A stretch of DNA of 64,000 nucleotides from Notamacropus eugenii (lineage: Eukaryota; Chordata; Mammalia; Diprotodontia; Macropodidae): contig NC_092873.1 in assembly GCF_028372415.1 (NCBI RefSeq), forward strand, positions 352,608,660 to 352,672,659. The letters are read 5' to 3'. The translations under genes and the position numbers were made by a program. The notes beneath the pieces were generated by a model, which saw nothing but the letters and a program-made list of their open reading frames with translations, did not search any database and had not been told where the DNA came from. Shown piece by piece: positions 22,211 to 33,540 of this stretch. Positions within the stretch are counted from its first letter, which is position 1; each line of letters begins with the position of its first letter.

Positions 22211-22830
22211 TTTGCTGGAGACAGGGGGGCAGTGGTGGTGGGAGAGAGCTGAGAAGGGAAGAGGAACTGTGGAGGCAGACAGACACCTGGGACTTGTGTA
22301 TTCCACCCCAGTCCCTGACTGTGTGTGCAGAGACAGCTGGCTGCTTACCTCCAATGACAGCCACATGGTACCCAGCCACACAGAACAGGACCATACCAGG
22401 GACTCATCTGCTGCCAACCTCTCCAGATCCCTTTGATATTTCCGACAGAAGAGTAAAGGACTCAACTATCACATTTCGCCTTGCCTCTCTTCAGCTCCTC
22501 GAAGGCTCCTCAGTGTGGTTTCCATGACGACCCCCAATCAGATTTGGCTTCCTGTGAAATTGGATTTCAAAGCAGGACAAGGCTTCAGAGGAATTTGTCC
22601 ATTTAACAGAATGTCATTAGGAGTGAGGTTGGCTGCTGAACCTGGGTCCTAAGATGATTAAAGTGGGGTTGTTCTGATGTAGAGAGGCAGGTTTCCATCT
22701 GCAGAGAAGGGACCTTGATGCAACATGACAATACTGTATTGGAATCTGCCAGTCACTTGCAACACCTCTCGCTACCTCTGTCTCTCTAACACTGTAGATT
22801 CAACCAGGAAGAAAGGATGTGATTCTTTTA
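22211..22830. other. No gene or repeat recognised
   Basis: Overlapping short frames on both strands (22166-22527) have no recognised domain. Confidence 0.3.
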
Positions 22831-22834
22831 TTCT

Positions 22835-23005
22835 TTTTTCTTCAATAAATTTAACAAATATTTGTTAACCTCTACCATGTGCAAAGCACTCTTCTTGGCA
22901 CTAGGGGTAAAAAGACAAAAAAAGGGAGAAAGAAAGAAACTGTCCACAAAGAACATTCATTCTGTTCTCTGGATCACCTGTGCCCTTATAGAAAGCACAG
23001 GTGCA
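22835..23005 (-). mobile_element. L2 3' end
   Basis: Worn inverted L2 tail: 'aatatttgttaacctctacc', then 'cactcttcttggcactaggg'. Confidence 0.65.
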
Positions 23006-23039
23006 GGTAATGGAAGATCAGCTGATCCACCCTATGAGA

Positions 23040-23280
23040 TCACCAGGAGGCAGTTAGGTGGCTCAGTGGATAGAACTGTGGGCTTGGAGTCAAGAAGACC
23101 TGAGTTCAAATTCAGTCTCAGATGCTTACTATCTGTGTGACCCTAGGTAAGTCACTTAACCTCTGTTTGCCTTAATCCTCTAGGGAAGGAAATGGCAAAC
23201 CACTGCAGTATCTTTACCACAAAACCCCATGGACAGTATGATCTACGGGCGTCATTAAGAGTCAGATAAAATTGAAAACC
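23040..23280 (+). repeat. MAR1-type CORE-SINE
   Basis: Head 'ggcagttaggtggctcagtg', body 'ggaaatggcaaaccactgca', tail 'taagagtcagataaaattg'. Confidence 0.92.
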
Positions 23281-23744
23281 AGATTTCTAATTTCCCTATT
23301 GTCCACTTGGTATAACATATCTCTGCACTTTCCACCAGTATAACTAAACCTCATTGTGAGGTTCAGAAGAATCTCCAGGTATCTGGCTGTAATGTCACCT
23401 TATACATGTGTCAAAGTATCTTAGCAGAAAACAAGGAGTATTGAGCCTTGCTGCTCTCTTCTACCACAGAAGGGAAACAGGCAAATAGAAGGGGACACAG
23501 AGAGGAGGTGAGCTGCTGTGGGCAGAATACTAATGACATTTTGGGGGTAGCAACTCTTCTGTAATTTACAAGTCTCAGGGATGTAGTGTGGAGCACAGAG
23601 AGGTTATATTCGTGAAGGCTACACTGGTAAAATGCAAGTTCTAAAAGCTTTAGAATATAGACTACTGTTTGCATTACTGCTGCTCACAAAGACTGGCCTC
23701 ACTAAATGTGGAAAGGCTTCTCTAAAAATTGATCATCAGGTGAT
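23281..23744. other. No gene or repeat recognised
   Basis: Unique-looking sequence with no coding signal. Confidence 0.3.
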
Positions 23745-24110
23745 TTTATAGAGTCAGTAATAGGTGCTTTTCTGCACTTGGTATTAGGAAGTCTAAATTT
23801 CCAGTCTTTCCACTGACACTCATGATGGGACCATGAGCAAGGAATCTCATCTCCCTGAGACTTATTTTCATCATCTATAAAATGGGGATAACTCCTCAAA
23901 TGAGACACATCCTGGATCACATATTTAGGACTGGAAGGGACCTTACAGACCTGATCCCCTCATTTTTACAGATGAGTAAACTGAGGCACGGGAAGTTAAA
24001 TGACTTGTCCGTAGTCATATAGGTAGTGTCAGAGTCGGGATGTGAACCCGATTATGTAAAGGGCTTTGCAGACTTTAAAACACTATGTAAATGTTAGTGG
24101 CAGCATTTTC
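23745..24110. repeat. MIR plus, MIR minus and a THER1 tail
   Basis: Sense MIR at 23745-23920, antisense MIR at 23925-24050 ('gatgagtaaactgaggcacg'), then the THER1-type tail 'aagggctttgcagacttta'. Confidence 0.7.
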
Positions 24111-24775
24111 ATGGACAAGTCACTCATTTTCCCCCTTCCCTGTTACTCTTAAGCAGTGTTCAAAACCCGTAAGTGACAGAAACATTGCTGACATTGCTGG
24201 CATCAGTGGAGGGGGAGTTTACGCTGGGAATTCTTTATATTGATGAAAAGGACCACTATTATTATTTAGACTATCTCCTAAGATGGACAGGGGTGGCAAT
24301 ATGTTGGTGCAAGGAGGGTCCAATTAGATGAAATCTTGGCTCTTTTGAAAAATTGGTGCATTTTTCTGCACAGGACATTTCTGTAAGTTGGGAAAGGAAG
24401 CCTATTGAGGTACTTTTCTATGTGGGAGACCTCAGAGACTGTTCAGTACTAAAGCATTCTGGGAATTTACCCAGTCTGCTGTGGTAAGATCTTTGGACTC
24501 CCAAAGGCAAGGCAGTGTGGGTGACCAGAAACCTGAAGTATATGCTTAACAAATGCTTGGGAAATGGAAGACAGTTTCAACGATGGTACCTTTAAGAGTC
24601 AAATTTCCCTTAAAAAAATTGTAACTTCTGAATACTCTTCCAGCAACGAAGTACATTCTAACCCACTCTGCTTAAAAAATGTAGTTCTGGTTTCCAAACA
24701 CTGACGTGAGTGATCCTTATGGACACATGTGAAATAGTTTGACCTCCAGAACACATTTATCTTTTTCCTATATCT
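24111..24775. other. No gene or repeat recognised
   Basis: Unique-looking, non-coding sequence. Confidence 0.3.
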
Positions 24776-25205
24776 CTGTCAATTCAATTCAATGAACATT
24801 TATTCAATACCTACTATGTGCCAGCTGGGGCAGCTAAGTGGTGCAGTAGATAGATTGCCAGGCCTGAAGTCAGGAAGAACTGAGTTCAAATCTGCCCTCA
24901 GATACTAAGTTGTGTGACTCTGGGCATGTCACTTAACCCTGTTTGCCTCAGTTACCTCATCTGTAAAATGATCCGGAGAATCACTGTAGTATTCAAATGG
25001 GGTCACAAAGAGTCAGACAGGACTCATCATCATCATCACCATCATCATTAACAACAATAACATTAGCTTAAATATTGTGCTAAGACACAAAGAAAAAACA
25101 GAATAGTCATTGCCCTCAAGAAGCTTATATTCAACTGCGAGGAAAGAATAGGGTACTATAATAAGCATATAGACAAGTAAGTACAAGGTTTATACCAAGT
25201 AATAT
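24776..25205 (-). mobile_element. L2 3' end split by a SINE
   Basis: 'aatacctactatgtgccag' is cut by the SINE at 24828-25060. L2 resumes with 'attgtgctaagacacaaag' and 'cattgccctcaagaagctt'. Confidence 0.85.
24828..25060 (+). repeat. MAR1-type CORE-SINE
   Basis: Head GGCAGCTAAGTGGTGCAGTA. The tail ends in an (ATC)n run and 'aacaacaataac'. Confidence 0.92.
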
Positions 25206-25454
25206 TTGTTAGCTGCAGCAAGAAGTCAATTGCTTTTGGCTCCCTGCATCTCTCCAAACCTCTCTGGGCCCCTTATCTTGCTGGATTTGAGATGATTTAT
25301 TTATGAGAACCTACCCTGCATCTCCCTTAAGCATTAGAATTTAGCTTAGACAAGTGAACGTTCTCAGTTCTGCCAGGATCCCAGCTTTAGCAGGCAGGGA
25401 TCATGGATCCAAATAACCAAACAGTTTGAAGTTCGTATATAAAACTACATGATT

Positions 25455-26026
25455 TTTTAAATATTAATTTTATTTTCAGTATTCTACAATCACTACCATA
25501 TAACTTAGATTTTTCCCCTTCCCTTCCCCTACCTTCCCGCTCCTCCCAGAGATAGCATACAATTTTATATAGGTTCTACACATACATTTATTAATTAAAT
25601 ATTAAATACATTTTCACCATAGTCGTGCTGTGTAGAAGAATTAAAATGAATGGGAGAAATCTTATAACAAACCAAAATGTAATACAAAGGAAAATGATCT
25701 GCTACATTCTGCAATTAAATTCCATAGTTCCTTCTCTGAACGGGGAAGGCATTTTGCCTTAAAAAACCAATGGGAATTTTCTTAAGTCCTTGCATTGCAA
25801 TGAAGTTCCAAGTCTACCAGAAAAAACTCTGGCACACTGTGGTCCTTGCTGTGTACAAAGTTCTCCTGGTTCTGCTCCTTTCACTCTGCATCAGATCATA
25901 TATCAGGTCCAGGCCTCTCTGAAGTCTTCCTGTTCATCATTCCTTATAGAATAATATTTCATTACATTCATATACCATAATTTATTCAGCCATTCCCCAA
26001 TTGATGGGCATCCCCTGGATTTCCAG
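25455..26026 (-). mobile_element. 5'-truncated L1 3' end with target-site duplication
   Basis: Inverted L1 3' UTR ending in 'ccccaattgatgggcatccc'. The direct repeat TAAAACTACATGATT flanks it at 25440-25454 and 26027-26041. Confidence 0.92.
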
Positions 26027-26285
26027 TAAAACTACATGATTTGCATGCTTAGTTCGGATGCCTCCTTGGTCTGTCCTCTTCTTCCCAGGTGTCTGTCCTA
26101 GCATGCCCTATTTAAAGGTGGGCTCACTCCATGTGCCAGAGCTCAAGATTTGATTGGAAGGGAGGATGAGGGGGTACAAGGACATTAAAAAGGCTGGGTT
26201 AAATGACCTTTATCCATTCTCTTTACCAACACCAGGCCAAAAACTTATAGGTTTTGTATCTCAAAAAGACCTTGGAGGTCAAGGC

Positions 26286-26575
26286 GCCCGTCGCCAATTT
26301 TCCCTTTCCCCCCTCCTCTCCCCTGTCCAGCACCCTGTCCGTGCAGAACAGCGGCGGGGCGGGTTGGCAGAGTGCAGGGCGCTAAGCCTGAGCTCTGAGC
26401 GTCGGAGGCTGTGCCCCGCCCGGGGGTGCTGGTGGCACCTTCTTGCCCCTCCCGTGCTCGCCAGGCACCCCGCGGCGCGCGCCGCTTCCTGAGCCGTCCC
26501 CTCCCGTGCGCCCCGCCCCGTTCTCTGGAGGTAGCATCCTCGGCTGTAGCAGCGCCCCGCCCTCCCCCTGACCCG
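26286..26575 (+). promoter_or_regulatory. SKAP1: CpG-island promoter of SKAP1
   Basis: About two dozen CpG dinucleotides in 290 bases by eye, in a window otherwise almost free of CpG. GC-box-like sites are 'ggggcggg' (about 26356), 'ccccgccc' (about 26413) and 'ccccgcccc' (about 26511). The island ends about 115 bases before the start codon. No TATA box is evident, so dispersed initiation is likely. The open frames in both strands here reflect high GC, not extra genes. Confidence 0.8.
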
Positions 26576-26690
26576 GCAGCAGGTGCAGTTCCACCCTTTC
26601 CAAGCTCACACCTCACCTTCCTTCTTTGGCCAAGGTCCTCAGCCCCTTCAGCCCTCACCCGCGCCTCAGCCTCTCTCCAGCCCCCTCCAA

Positions 26691-26739
26691 ATGCAGGCTG
26701 CTGCCACCCTCCCCGAGGAGATCCGTTGGCTCTTGGAAG
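26691..26739 (+). CDS. SKAP1: SKAP1 (SKAP55) coding exon 1
   Basis: Src kinase-associated phosphoprotein 1 is a cytosolic adaptor of T cells that binds ADAP and links T-cell receptor signalling to integrin activation. The exon encodes MQAAATLPEEIRWLLE plus the first base of the next codon, then the splice donor GTAAAG at 26740 (intron phase 1). It closely matches the mammalian SKAP1 start MQAAALPEEIRWLLED with one extra residue. The ATG is the only one that opens this frame before the donor. Its context is weak (C at -3). This is the first part of the N-terminal helical dimerisation region. The PH and SH3 domains are encoded outside the window. Confidence 0.93.
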
Positions 26740-27039
26740 GTAAAGTCTGGTGCCCTCCCCGCCCCCACCTCTGCTGCAGAAAGTTTTGAGGCTCTGAGGT
26801 TAAGAAAGGAAATGAGGCCTTGGGGAGTTTAGGGGTAGGCGGCCCCCTAAGCATGGGCTTCTCCCCTCACTTCCTAACGTGATCCTCAGCCCAGTCTCAC
26901 CTCCCTGCTTGAAGTGGGACAGTGAGAGGTCTCTGGAAGTCTGCAGCCCTGCCAATGGTCTGTGCAAAGGTCTGGGGGTGAGGGTGGAGGCCGTCCCTTG
27001 TGTGCTTGGTGAGCCTGAAGGACTTGCCCATCTTAACTT

Positions 27040-27915
27040 GGAGACATAAGCCAGTGTGACTTTGGACTAGTTATTTAACCTCTTCGAACCTCCTTTTCCC
27101 CGTCTCTAAATGAGGGATTTGGGCTCCCGAGGTCTCTTCCAGATATGTATGTGATTTAGTGATTACCTTAAGGGCAGGTACCACTTTCCTCTCTCCTCTT
27201 CCTTTTCCTGCCCATCAGCAGTTGTGGCATCATCCTAAAAAAGCAACCCAAGGCCAGTGGGTGGACCATAACCTTTTAAAAGTCACGGCCACTTCAAAAA
27301 TATTTAAGTTCCCAGGGCTCAAAGCAGACTTCACCAGCGGGCAATAGATGGAAGTGAGCTCAGGCAGATGAGACTTTTTTTAGATTAAAACTCCACTTAA
27401 CTGAATAGTGACAATAACTTTTGCTCTTTTACTTGACTTTTGAGGATGAGGTTGTGGAATCCGTACTTCATTAGCTATCCCTTTATTGGGCTATTCATAC
27501 TTAGTAGTTATGCTTTGGGAGGCATGCTATGTTCCCCCATTTCTACTTGAAATATTTCACTTTTTATTTCCCTTAATTTCCTAGTAGAGCTATTGTGGAA
27601 ACAGCACAGGCCTTGGATTTAGGAGACCTCTTTTTTTAGCCCTGGTTCTGCTCATGTTGCAACCTTGGGCAAAGGATCTGTCACTTAATATCTCTACCAA
27701 GTCACATAACATTCATAGGCCTCAGTTTTGTGTAAGATTAGTGAGTTGTAGTTCTAAACAAATAGCATGATCTGGGTTCAGATCCCAAGATGGGTATGTA
27801 CTGCTTTTGTGACTTTTGGCAAGGAAATTGGTTTCTCTTTGTAGGCATCAGTTTCCTCTTCTGTTAAATGAGGAGAAAAGATAATATTTCAAGTTCTTTC
27901 CAGGTCTGACATTCC
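27040..27915 (+). repeat. Three MIR copies
   Basis: At about 27040-27150 ('ctagttatttaacctcttcg'), 27595-27740 and 27750-27915 ('ttcctcttctgttaaatgag'). Intervening sequence has no recognised feature. Confidence 0.65.
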
Positions 27916-28349
27916 ACAGTTCGAATAATATCTTTGACAAAGGCCTTGAGTTTCTACTCTCAGCGTTAGGTTTCATTTCTGGCTTATATCTGTATAGTAT
28001 CATTCTTTACCAGCCAGATGTTTCTTTGAGGTTGAGACACTCAGAATCCATCTTAATTATAACCTCCATAAACTTTGGCTTTAGGAATGAGAAGCTGCTC
28101 ATATGTTGAAGGGGTCAGTACCTTGGGGTACTTCTTTCTTCACCTTTTACTTATTGACACTTTTCTCCACAGTATTAGGCTTTTGTGTACAAATTACAAG
28201 TTGTTTTGGTTTTTGACTTAGAGGATGCTGCTGAGGAGCCCAGTTTCTTCCCAGTTCTCCCTAAGTTGAAAGCACTCTTCAAAGCCAATTGCACATACTA
28301 GGAGACTTTATCCTGATTCTACTAGATATTAGCATCCTCTACCTCTTGG

Positions 28350-28510
28350 AAATGCTTTTTTATTTCCTTACTTGTGTACGTGTTATATTTTCCCCCTCCC
28401 TAAAATGTAAGCTCCTTGAAGTAGGATCTGTTTAATTTTTATTTTCCTTTCCTAAGTATCTAGCATAGCACCTGGCATATAGTAGATACTCAATAAAAGT
28501 TGGTGGGATT
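28350..28510 (+). mobile_element. L2 3' end
   Basis: 'aatgtaagctccttgaagta', then 'cctggcatatagtagatact' and 'caataaaagtt'. Confidence 0.82.
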
Positions 28511-28556
28511 AACTTGAATTCTCCCTTAACCATCATTTTCGTTTTACATTGGCATC

Positions 28557-29060
28557 TCACATACATATATAACATACATATACTATGTATATACACATAC
28601 TACATATGTACCATATATATGCTATATATACACACATACACACAGTATATACTCACACATATATATATCCAATACATACATACAACACGTATGCAATACA
28701 TATATACCCATATACTCTAAAAAAATATATGTGTGTATATATACACGCACTATATATACACAGTATATTATTCATACTATATTTATATACCATATACACA
28801 CACTATATATATATATACCCGCTATTATATATATATACGCACACACACCACGTACACATCATATATTATCACATTATATTTATATGCTACACACACTATA
28901 TATAATTACATAATAGTGGGTATGTATACATATATACACATACTATATATATATCTATGTATATATACCTCATACACACACTATATATATATATATATAC
29001 CACATATACACATAGTGTATATATATATACATACATACACTACACTCACACAAATATATG
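28557..29060. repeat. Long AC/AT compound microsatellite
   Basis: About 500 bases of interrupted TATA and CACA repeats. Several long frames are pure repeat translation (Y, T, I, H). Confidence 0.95.
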
Positions 29061-29064
29061 ATTG

Positions 29065-29440
29065 TATATGAGAGATTTCTCTAAACTCCTTCACTGATTT
29101 GCTGTGATGAAGACAGGCCCAGAGCAAAACTCCCATTTGTTTTCAGTGGCTTTTGCACTGAAAGCTACCCCTTCAGCATTTTTGATGTGCGGCATTTTAT
29201 TGTTTGGAACTGACACTTTGGTAAACAACTCATTTCTGCACCTGCCACCTTCCTTTAACTTAGATTATTTTCTTGTTAGCTGACTGTTTTTAATTGAAGT
29301 CTTCAGATCTCCTTCTAAAGCAGGGCCTTTGTTTGCTGACAAGTATAGCAGGCTATGAATGGAGATTAATTGCATGTCACATACTTCTGTATCAAACTTG
29401 CTGTGTCTTAACAATCTGTATGGTGCTTGGGCCTCTTAGT
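29065..29440. promoter_or_regulatory. Candidate conserved intronic block
   Basis: Repeat-free, with an octamer/POU-like 'attaattgcatg' near 29365 and 'tttttaattgaag' near 29288. Inference from motif content only. Confidence 0.22.
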
Positions 29441-29639
29441 ATATAAGGTGGAGTCTGAGGTTAAATTTTAAGGAACTCACTTGGTTAACATATTTGTTAA
29501 GGACATTTTCTGAGAAGTTTACATTTAGGAGCCCATTTACCTCAAAGAATAGGTAGTGAGGAATAAACATAAGTAAAGATCCTTTTAGTGAGTGTGTTAG
29601 TAAGTTGACATTTGTGTGGTTTTTCATGCTTGTAGCAAT

Positions 29640-29905
29640 ATCAGGTAGCTGGTGATGAAGTGGATAGAATGCTTGAGTCAGGAAGACCTAAGTTCAAATC
29701 TAGCTGATAAACTGTGTGACCCTGGGCAAGTTACTTAACCTCTATTTGCCTCAGTTTTCTCAACTATAAAATGGGGATAATAATAGTACCTACTCCTCAG
29801 GATTGTTTTGAGGATCAAATGCTGTATTATCTGTAGAAAATGCTTAGCACAGTGCCTGACACATAGTAGGCACTTTATAAATGCTTATTTCCCTTCCCCT
29901 TCCAA
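29640..29905 (+). repeat. THER1 SINE with L2-like tail
   Basis: Sense body 'accctgggcaagttacttaa', then 'aggattgttttgaggatcaa' and the tail 'cacatagtaggcactttata'. Confidence 0.85.
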
Positions 29906-30014
29906 CGGTGCTCAGCTTCAGGTGTGAGTCAACTGAATACTATCTTCAAGAGACATGAAAATTTGGGTTTTTAGAATGTAGAAACACTTCTGTGTTAGTT
30001 GCTGTTTGCTAAGC

Positions 30015-30100
30015 GATGCAGAGACAGAGACGCAGAGAGACAGAGAAACAGAGAGACAGAGACGAGACAGAGACAGAGAGACAGAGACAGAGAGAACAAA
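30015..30100. repeat. (ACAGAG)n-like purine-rich microsatellite
   Basis: Imperfect 'gagacagagacagag' units. Confidence 0.93.
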
Positions 30101-30149
30101 AGAAAGAAAAATGAGGTGATGGGACTAGATGACATGTAGCTCCCCTTCC

Positions 30150-30420
30150 AGCTCTAAATCTTTGATCTTATGATCAAACATTATAGTTATCTTCAAGTAT
30201 TTGAAGGATTTTTGTATGAAAGAGGTATCAGACTTGCTTAACTCCACAGGACAGACCTAAGGGTAGAAATTGAAAGGGAGCAGATTATATATCTCAAAGT
30301 AAGGAAAAACGTCTTAACAGCTGAAAAAAAATGGAATGGGCTGCCTCAGGAGTATGGTTGGTTCTTCCTTTGCCAGAGGTCTTTAAGCAAACCTGAACAT
30401 TTACTTTTGCATACAACATT
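30150..30420 (+). mobile_element. CR1/L3 LINE 3' part
   Basis: 'ttcaagtatttgaaggattt', then 'aaggaaaaacgtcttaacag' and 'ggaatgggctgcctcaggag', in the order of mammalian CR1/L3 3' ends. Confidence 0.75.
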
Positions 30421-30464
30421 TACCCTAAATGCGCATTCATCACAGTCAGTAATTTGTACCAGTC

Positions 30465-31065
30465 GATCAACTAACCTTTATTATGCACCTACTCTTTGTT
30501 AGGCATGGAACCAAGCTCTGAAGATACAAAGGAAGGCAAAAAACAGTCAAATGGGGTAGACATGTAAGCAATCATACACAGACAACATATATACAGGACA
30601 GATTGGAGGTCATCAATAAAGAGAAGACACTAGTATTAAGGGGGATAAGGAAAGACTTCTCATAGAAGATGAGATTTAAGCTGGACTTCAAGGAAGCCAG
30701 GGAGGGCAGGAGGTAGAGATGAGGAGACAGAATTACAGGCATGGAGGATAAGTACAGGGCCTGGAGTCAGGAAGGCTCCTCTTCCTGAGTTCAAATCTGG
30801 CCTCAGACATTTACTAGCTGTATGATCCTGGGCAAGTCATACGTTAACTCTGCTTCAGTTTTCTCATCTGTAAAATGAGCTGAAGAAGGAAATGGCAAAC
30901 CATTCTTGTCTTTGCCAAGAAAACCCCAAATAAGGTCACAAAGAGTCAGATATGACTGAAATGCAACTGAACAGTAACATCAAATGGTCAGATCTGTCTT
31001 TTAGGAATATCATTTTGGCAGCTAAATAGAGGGTGGACAGGAATGGCGAGAGACTTTAGGCATGG
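30465..31065 (-). mobile_element. L2 LINE copy split by a SINE
   Basis: Inverted tail 'ttattatgcacctactcttt'. It continues with 'ttcaaggaagccagggaggg' and, after the SINE at 30752-30978, 'tcattttggcagctaaatag'. Confidence 0.85.
30752..30978 (+). repeat. MAR1-type CORE-SINE, 5' shortened
   Basis: Begins near 'gggcctggagtcaggaagg' and keeps the full tail with 'gccaagaaaaccccaaata'. Confidence 0.9.
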
Positions 31066-31109
31066 TATGTTTTAGAGTGGACTCATCTCTGGCTACGAAT
31101 TGAACTCAA

Positions 31110-31345
31110 AGGATCATAGGATCATAAATCTACAGAGTTAGAGCTGAAAGAGGTGTCATCTACTCCAACCCTTCTCTCCCATTTTACAGATGAGGATACT
31201 GAGGTCCAGACAGCTTACATGGCTTGCCCATGCTCGAACAACCATTCCATGTCTGAGATGAGTCTTTCTGGTGACAAGCCTGGTTCTGTTTCCACTGCTC
31301 TGTGTTACCTCTAAGGCCCTTGTGTTCTGTGATTCTGCGTAGGTC
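31110..31345 (-). repeat. MIR
   Basis: 'cagagttagagctgaaagag', then 'cagatgaggatactgaggtc'. Confidence 0.78.
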
Positions 31346-31612
31346 CTGATCATTACATAATCTCTCAGTGGAAGTTTTGGAGTACATGAGCTATATACCA
31401 TGAGTGTCATTATAAGTAGGGGGTAGAGAGGGCAGGGACAGATTATCAGATTTGCACAGTAAATCACTAGTTTCATAAACTGAGACATAGGCACCCCAAC
31501 AATGATTTAAGACAGGCCATTTATAGCCATAAACTCAAAGCTTGACTTATTTATTTATTTATTGAACAGGAGGACAGGAATATTTTTTTCTGATGGAGAA
31601 ATATGCTTTAAA

Positions 31613-31615
<3 letters not shown>

Positions 31616-31663
<48 letters not shown>

Positions 31664-31676
31664 TGTGTGTGTGTGT
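31616..31676. repeat. (TA)n(GT)n microsatellite
   Basis: About 22 TA units followed by 8 GT units, both near perfect, which suggests recent instability. Confidence 0.97.
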
Positions 31677-31679
31677 ATA

Positions 31680-33237
31680 CATCTGTATATTTAAATGGTG
31701 TTTTGAGCAAATGTTTTGAATCATAAAAAACCATGAGCATAATTTCTTAGGTTCAGAATGCATCATTTTCCTTAAAAACTTAGAAATAATTTATTGGGGT
31801 TTTGGCACAGATCAAAGGAAACAGTCTCCTCAAATAGACTCTGTCAAATGTTCCCAATAGAAATAGTAACTAGTTGCCTATCAACACATAAGTAAATTAC
31901 AGATAAGTACAATGAAGGGCATTCTCTGGATTTGTTGAAAGAAGAGGGAATATTCAGATCTGTTTGTCAAATAACTTCGCTTTCAATGGAACAGTCGGCT
32001 ATCTTTCTGTGGCTTGCGATAGTAGCAGCTTGGGGGTAGGGGAGCGACAGAATGCTGTCGGTGCGTGTAATCATTCTCATAGTGAAATATAAACTTAACC
32101 AGTATTTTCTTTGTCTTCCTGGCAGGACCTTTGAAGCAGAGGCAAAATATGGTTACTATAATCCTTTTGGTGGTGGTGGGCTTTTGTAAACAAGTGGGGC
32201 CTGATTATTGCTCAACATCTGTTGAGTTGGCACCAGTTACCTATAAGGTATCCAAATCCTTCTGTCTGGATTACAAAATAAAATCCAAACAGGATCAACA
32301 CAGCCAGCCACATGTTGTCATAATCTCTGTTTTAAGACATTCTGAAATGCCTATGGTTACTTACTTTAAACCGTCTTTGAATGAAATAGCTATTAATCAT
32401 TTCCTTCTAATCATTTCCTACAGCCTCGATTTCTATTGGTTGATGCAGCCAGCTGTAAAATCTGATTCAGTACAGTTAAACCATGGCTCTCTAGAAACCT
32501 TTGGGAATGATTGTTTTGAATACTTGGAATATTCTAACTATTTTGCATCTTCCATACAAGAATACTTAGGCAGAGTGGAAGTTAGTCTTTTTCTTACGAA
32601 TGCTATGAATCGTATTGTCCTGAAATATAATACTCTCAGTGGCTGTTGAGTGTGTTTGCCATATGCAAAGTAACTCTTGCATATTGGAGAGGTGCTTTTG
32701 GCAAACTTATGGAAAAACATGGTCAAGACCCACACAGGAGGGGCAGGAATGGGTGGGTCGCAATCAGTAATACTGGAGGACACACTCACTTTGATGAGAC
32801 CACAGGTCCATTGAGAATTAAGTCGGGCGAAGATTGCTATGCTTTTCGAGTTGCGTTTTTTATTTTCTTACTGCAGTTTTGTTTCTTACATTATTATCAT
32901 CTGCCATATTCCCTGGCTATCTGTGTACCTACCTATAACATCGGTCCTCTTCTCTTTTCAAAGAGTGCTCCATTTTCTGATTTGCCACTTTGAATCTATC
33001 TTGGGCTTAGAAACCAGCTATCTAAGTTTGTTAGAGTTTTGTGTAAAAAGAAAAGTAAGTAGATTTTGAGGGGCCTGAAAGTGTACAGACTTTGTGACAT
33101 CTATTTTGACTGCTCAGAGATCTTCCTCCTCTGAATAGCTGATTACCAGATAGGTGAATTATTATTGTACATTTTTCCTGGTTCCAAAGATTCATGAGAT
33201 GAATTTTTTCATCTTTAAATGTGGATGTTAGTACCTA
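31680..33237. other. Repeat-free intronic block with an unexplained open frame
   Basis: The longest plus-strand frame in the intron runs to a stop at 32647-32649, with its first ATG at 32149 (167 codons). It begins MVTIILLVVVGFCKQVG, which looks like a signal peptide or membrane anchor. A splice-acceptor-like tract 'ttgtcttcctggcag' lies just upstream (AG at 32124-32125). The rest of the frame shows no domain I recognise. By a rough estimate, one frame of this length is expected by chance in a window of this size, so it is not called a gene. Confidence 0.3.
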
Positions 33238-33415
33238 GAGGATTCTTAATTCAATCAACAAGCACTTATTACGTACCAACTATATACAAGGTACTCATAG
33301 ATGGTGGGCAAACCAAGATTAAAAAAAAAAAAAAAGAAACATCCCCTTATCTCAAGAACTTACAGTCTATTGGTCAGAAATAATATACACAGATAAATTA
33401 ATACAAAATTATGTA
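33238..33415 (-). mobile_element. L2 3' end
   Basis: Worn inverted tail 'caacaagcacttattacgta', then 'tctcaagaacttacagtcta'. Confidence 0.75.
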
Positions 33416-33540
33416 CCCAGAGGCAAGCTGGTCCAGAAGAGAGAGTATTAGATACAGAGTTAGAGTTAACCTTTCCGAGTCCCAGATCTTTCATCTATAA
33501 AAGAGGGTGGACTTAGATAACTTCTAAGGTTCCTACCAAG

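Noticed and set aside
26245-26743. Long frames on both strands (137 codons minus, 110 codons plus) around exon 1
   Set aside because: They lie in the CpG island, where high GC removes stops. Composition is A, G, R, P-rich and no domain is recognisable. Only the frame starting at 26691 matches a known protein.
28514-29071. Overlapping plus-strand frames of 60-112 codons rich in Y, T, I and H
   Set aside because: Translation of the AC/AT array.
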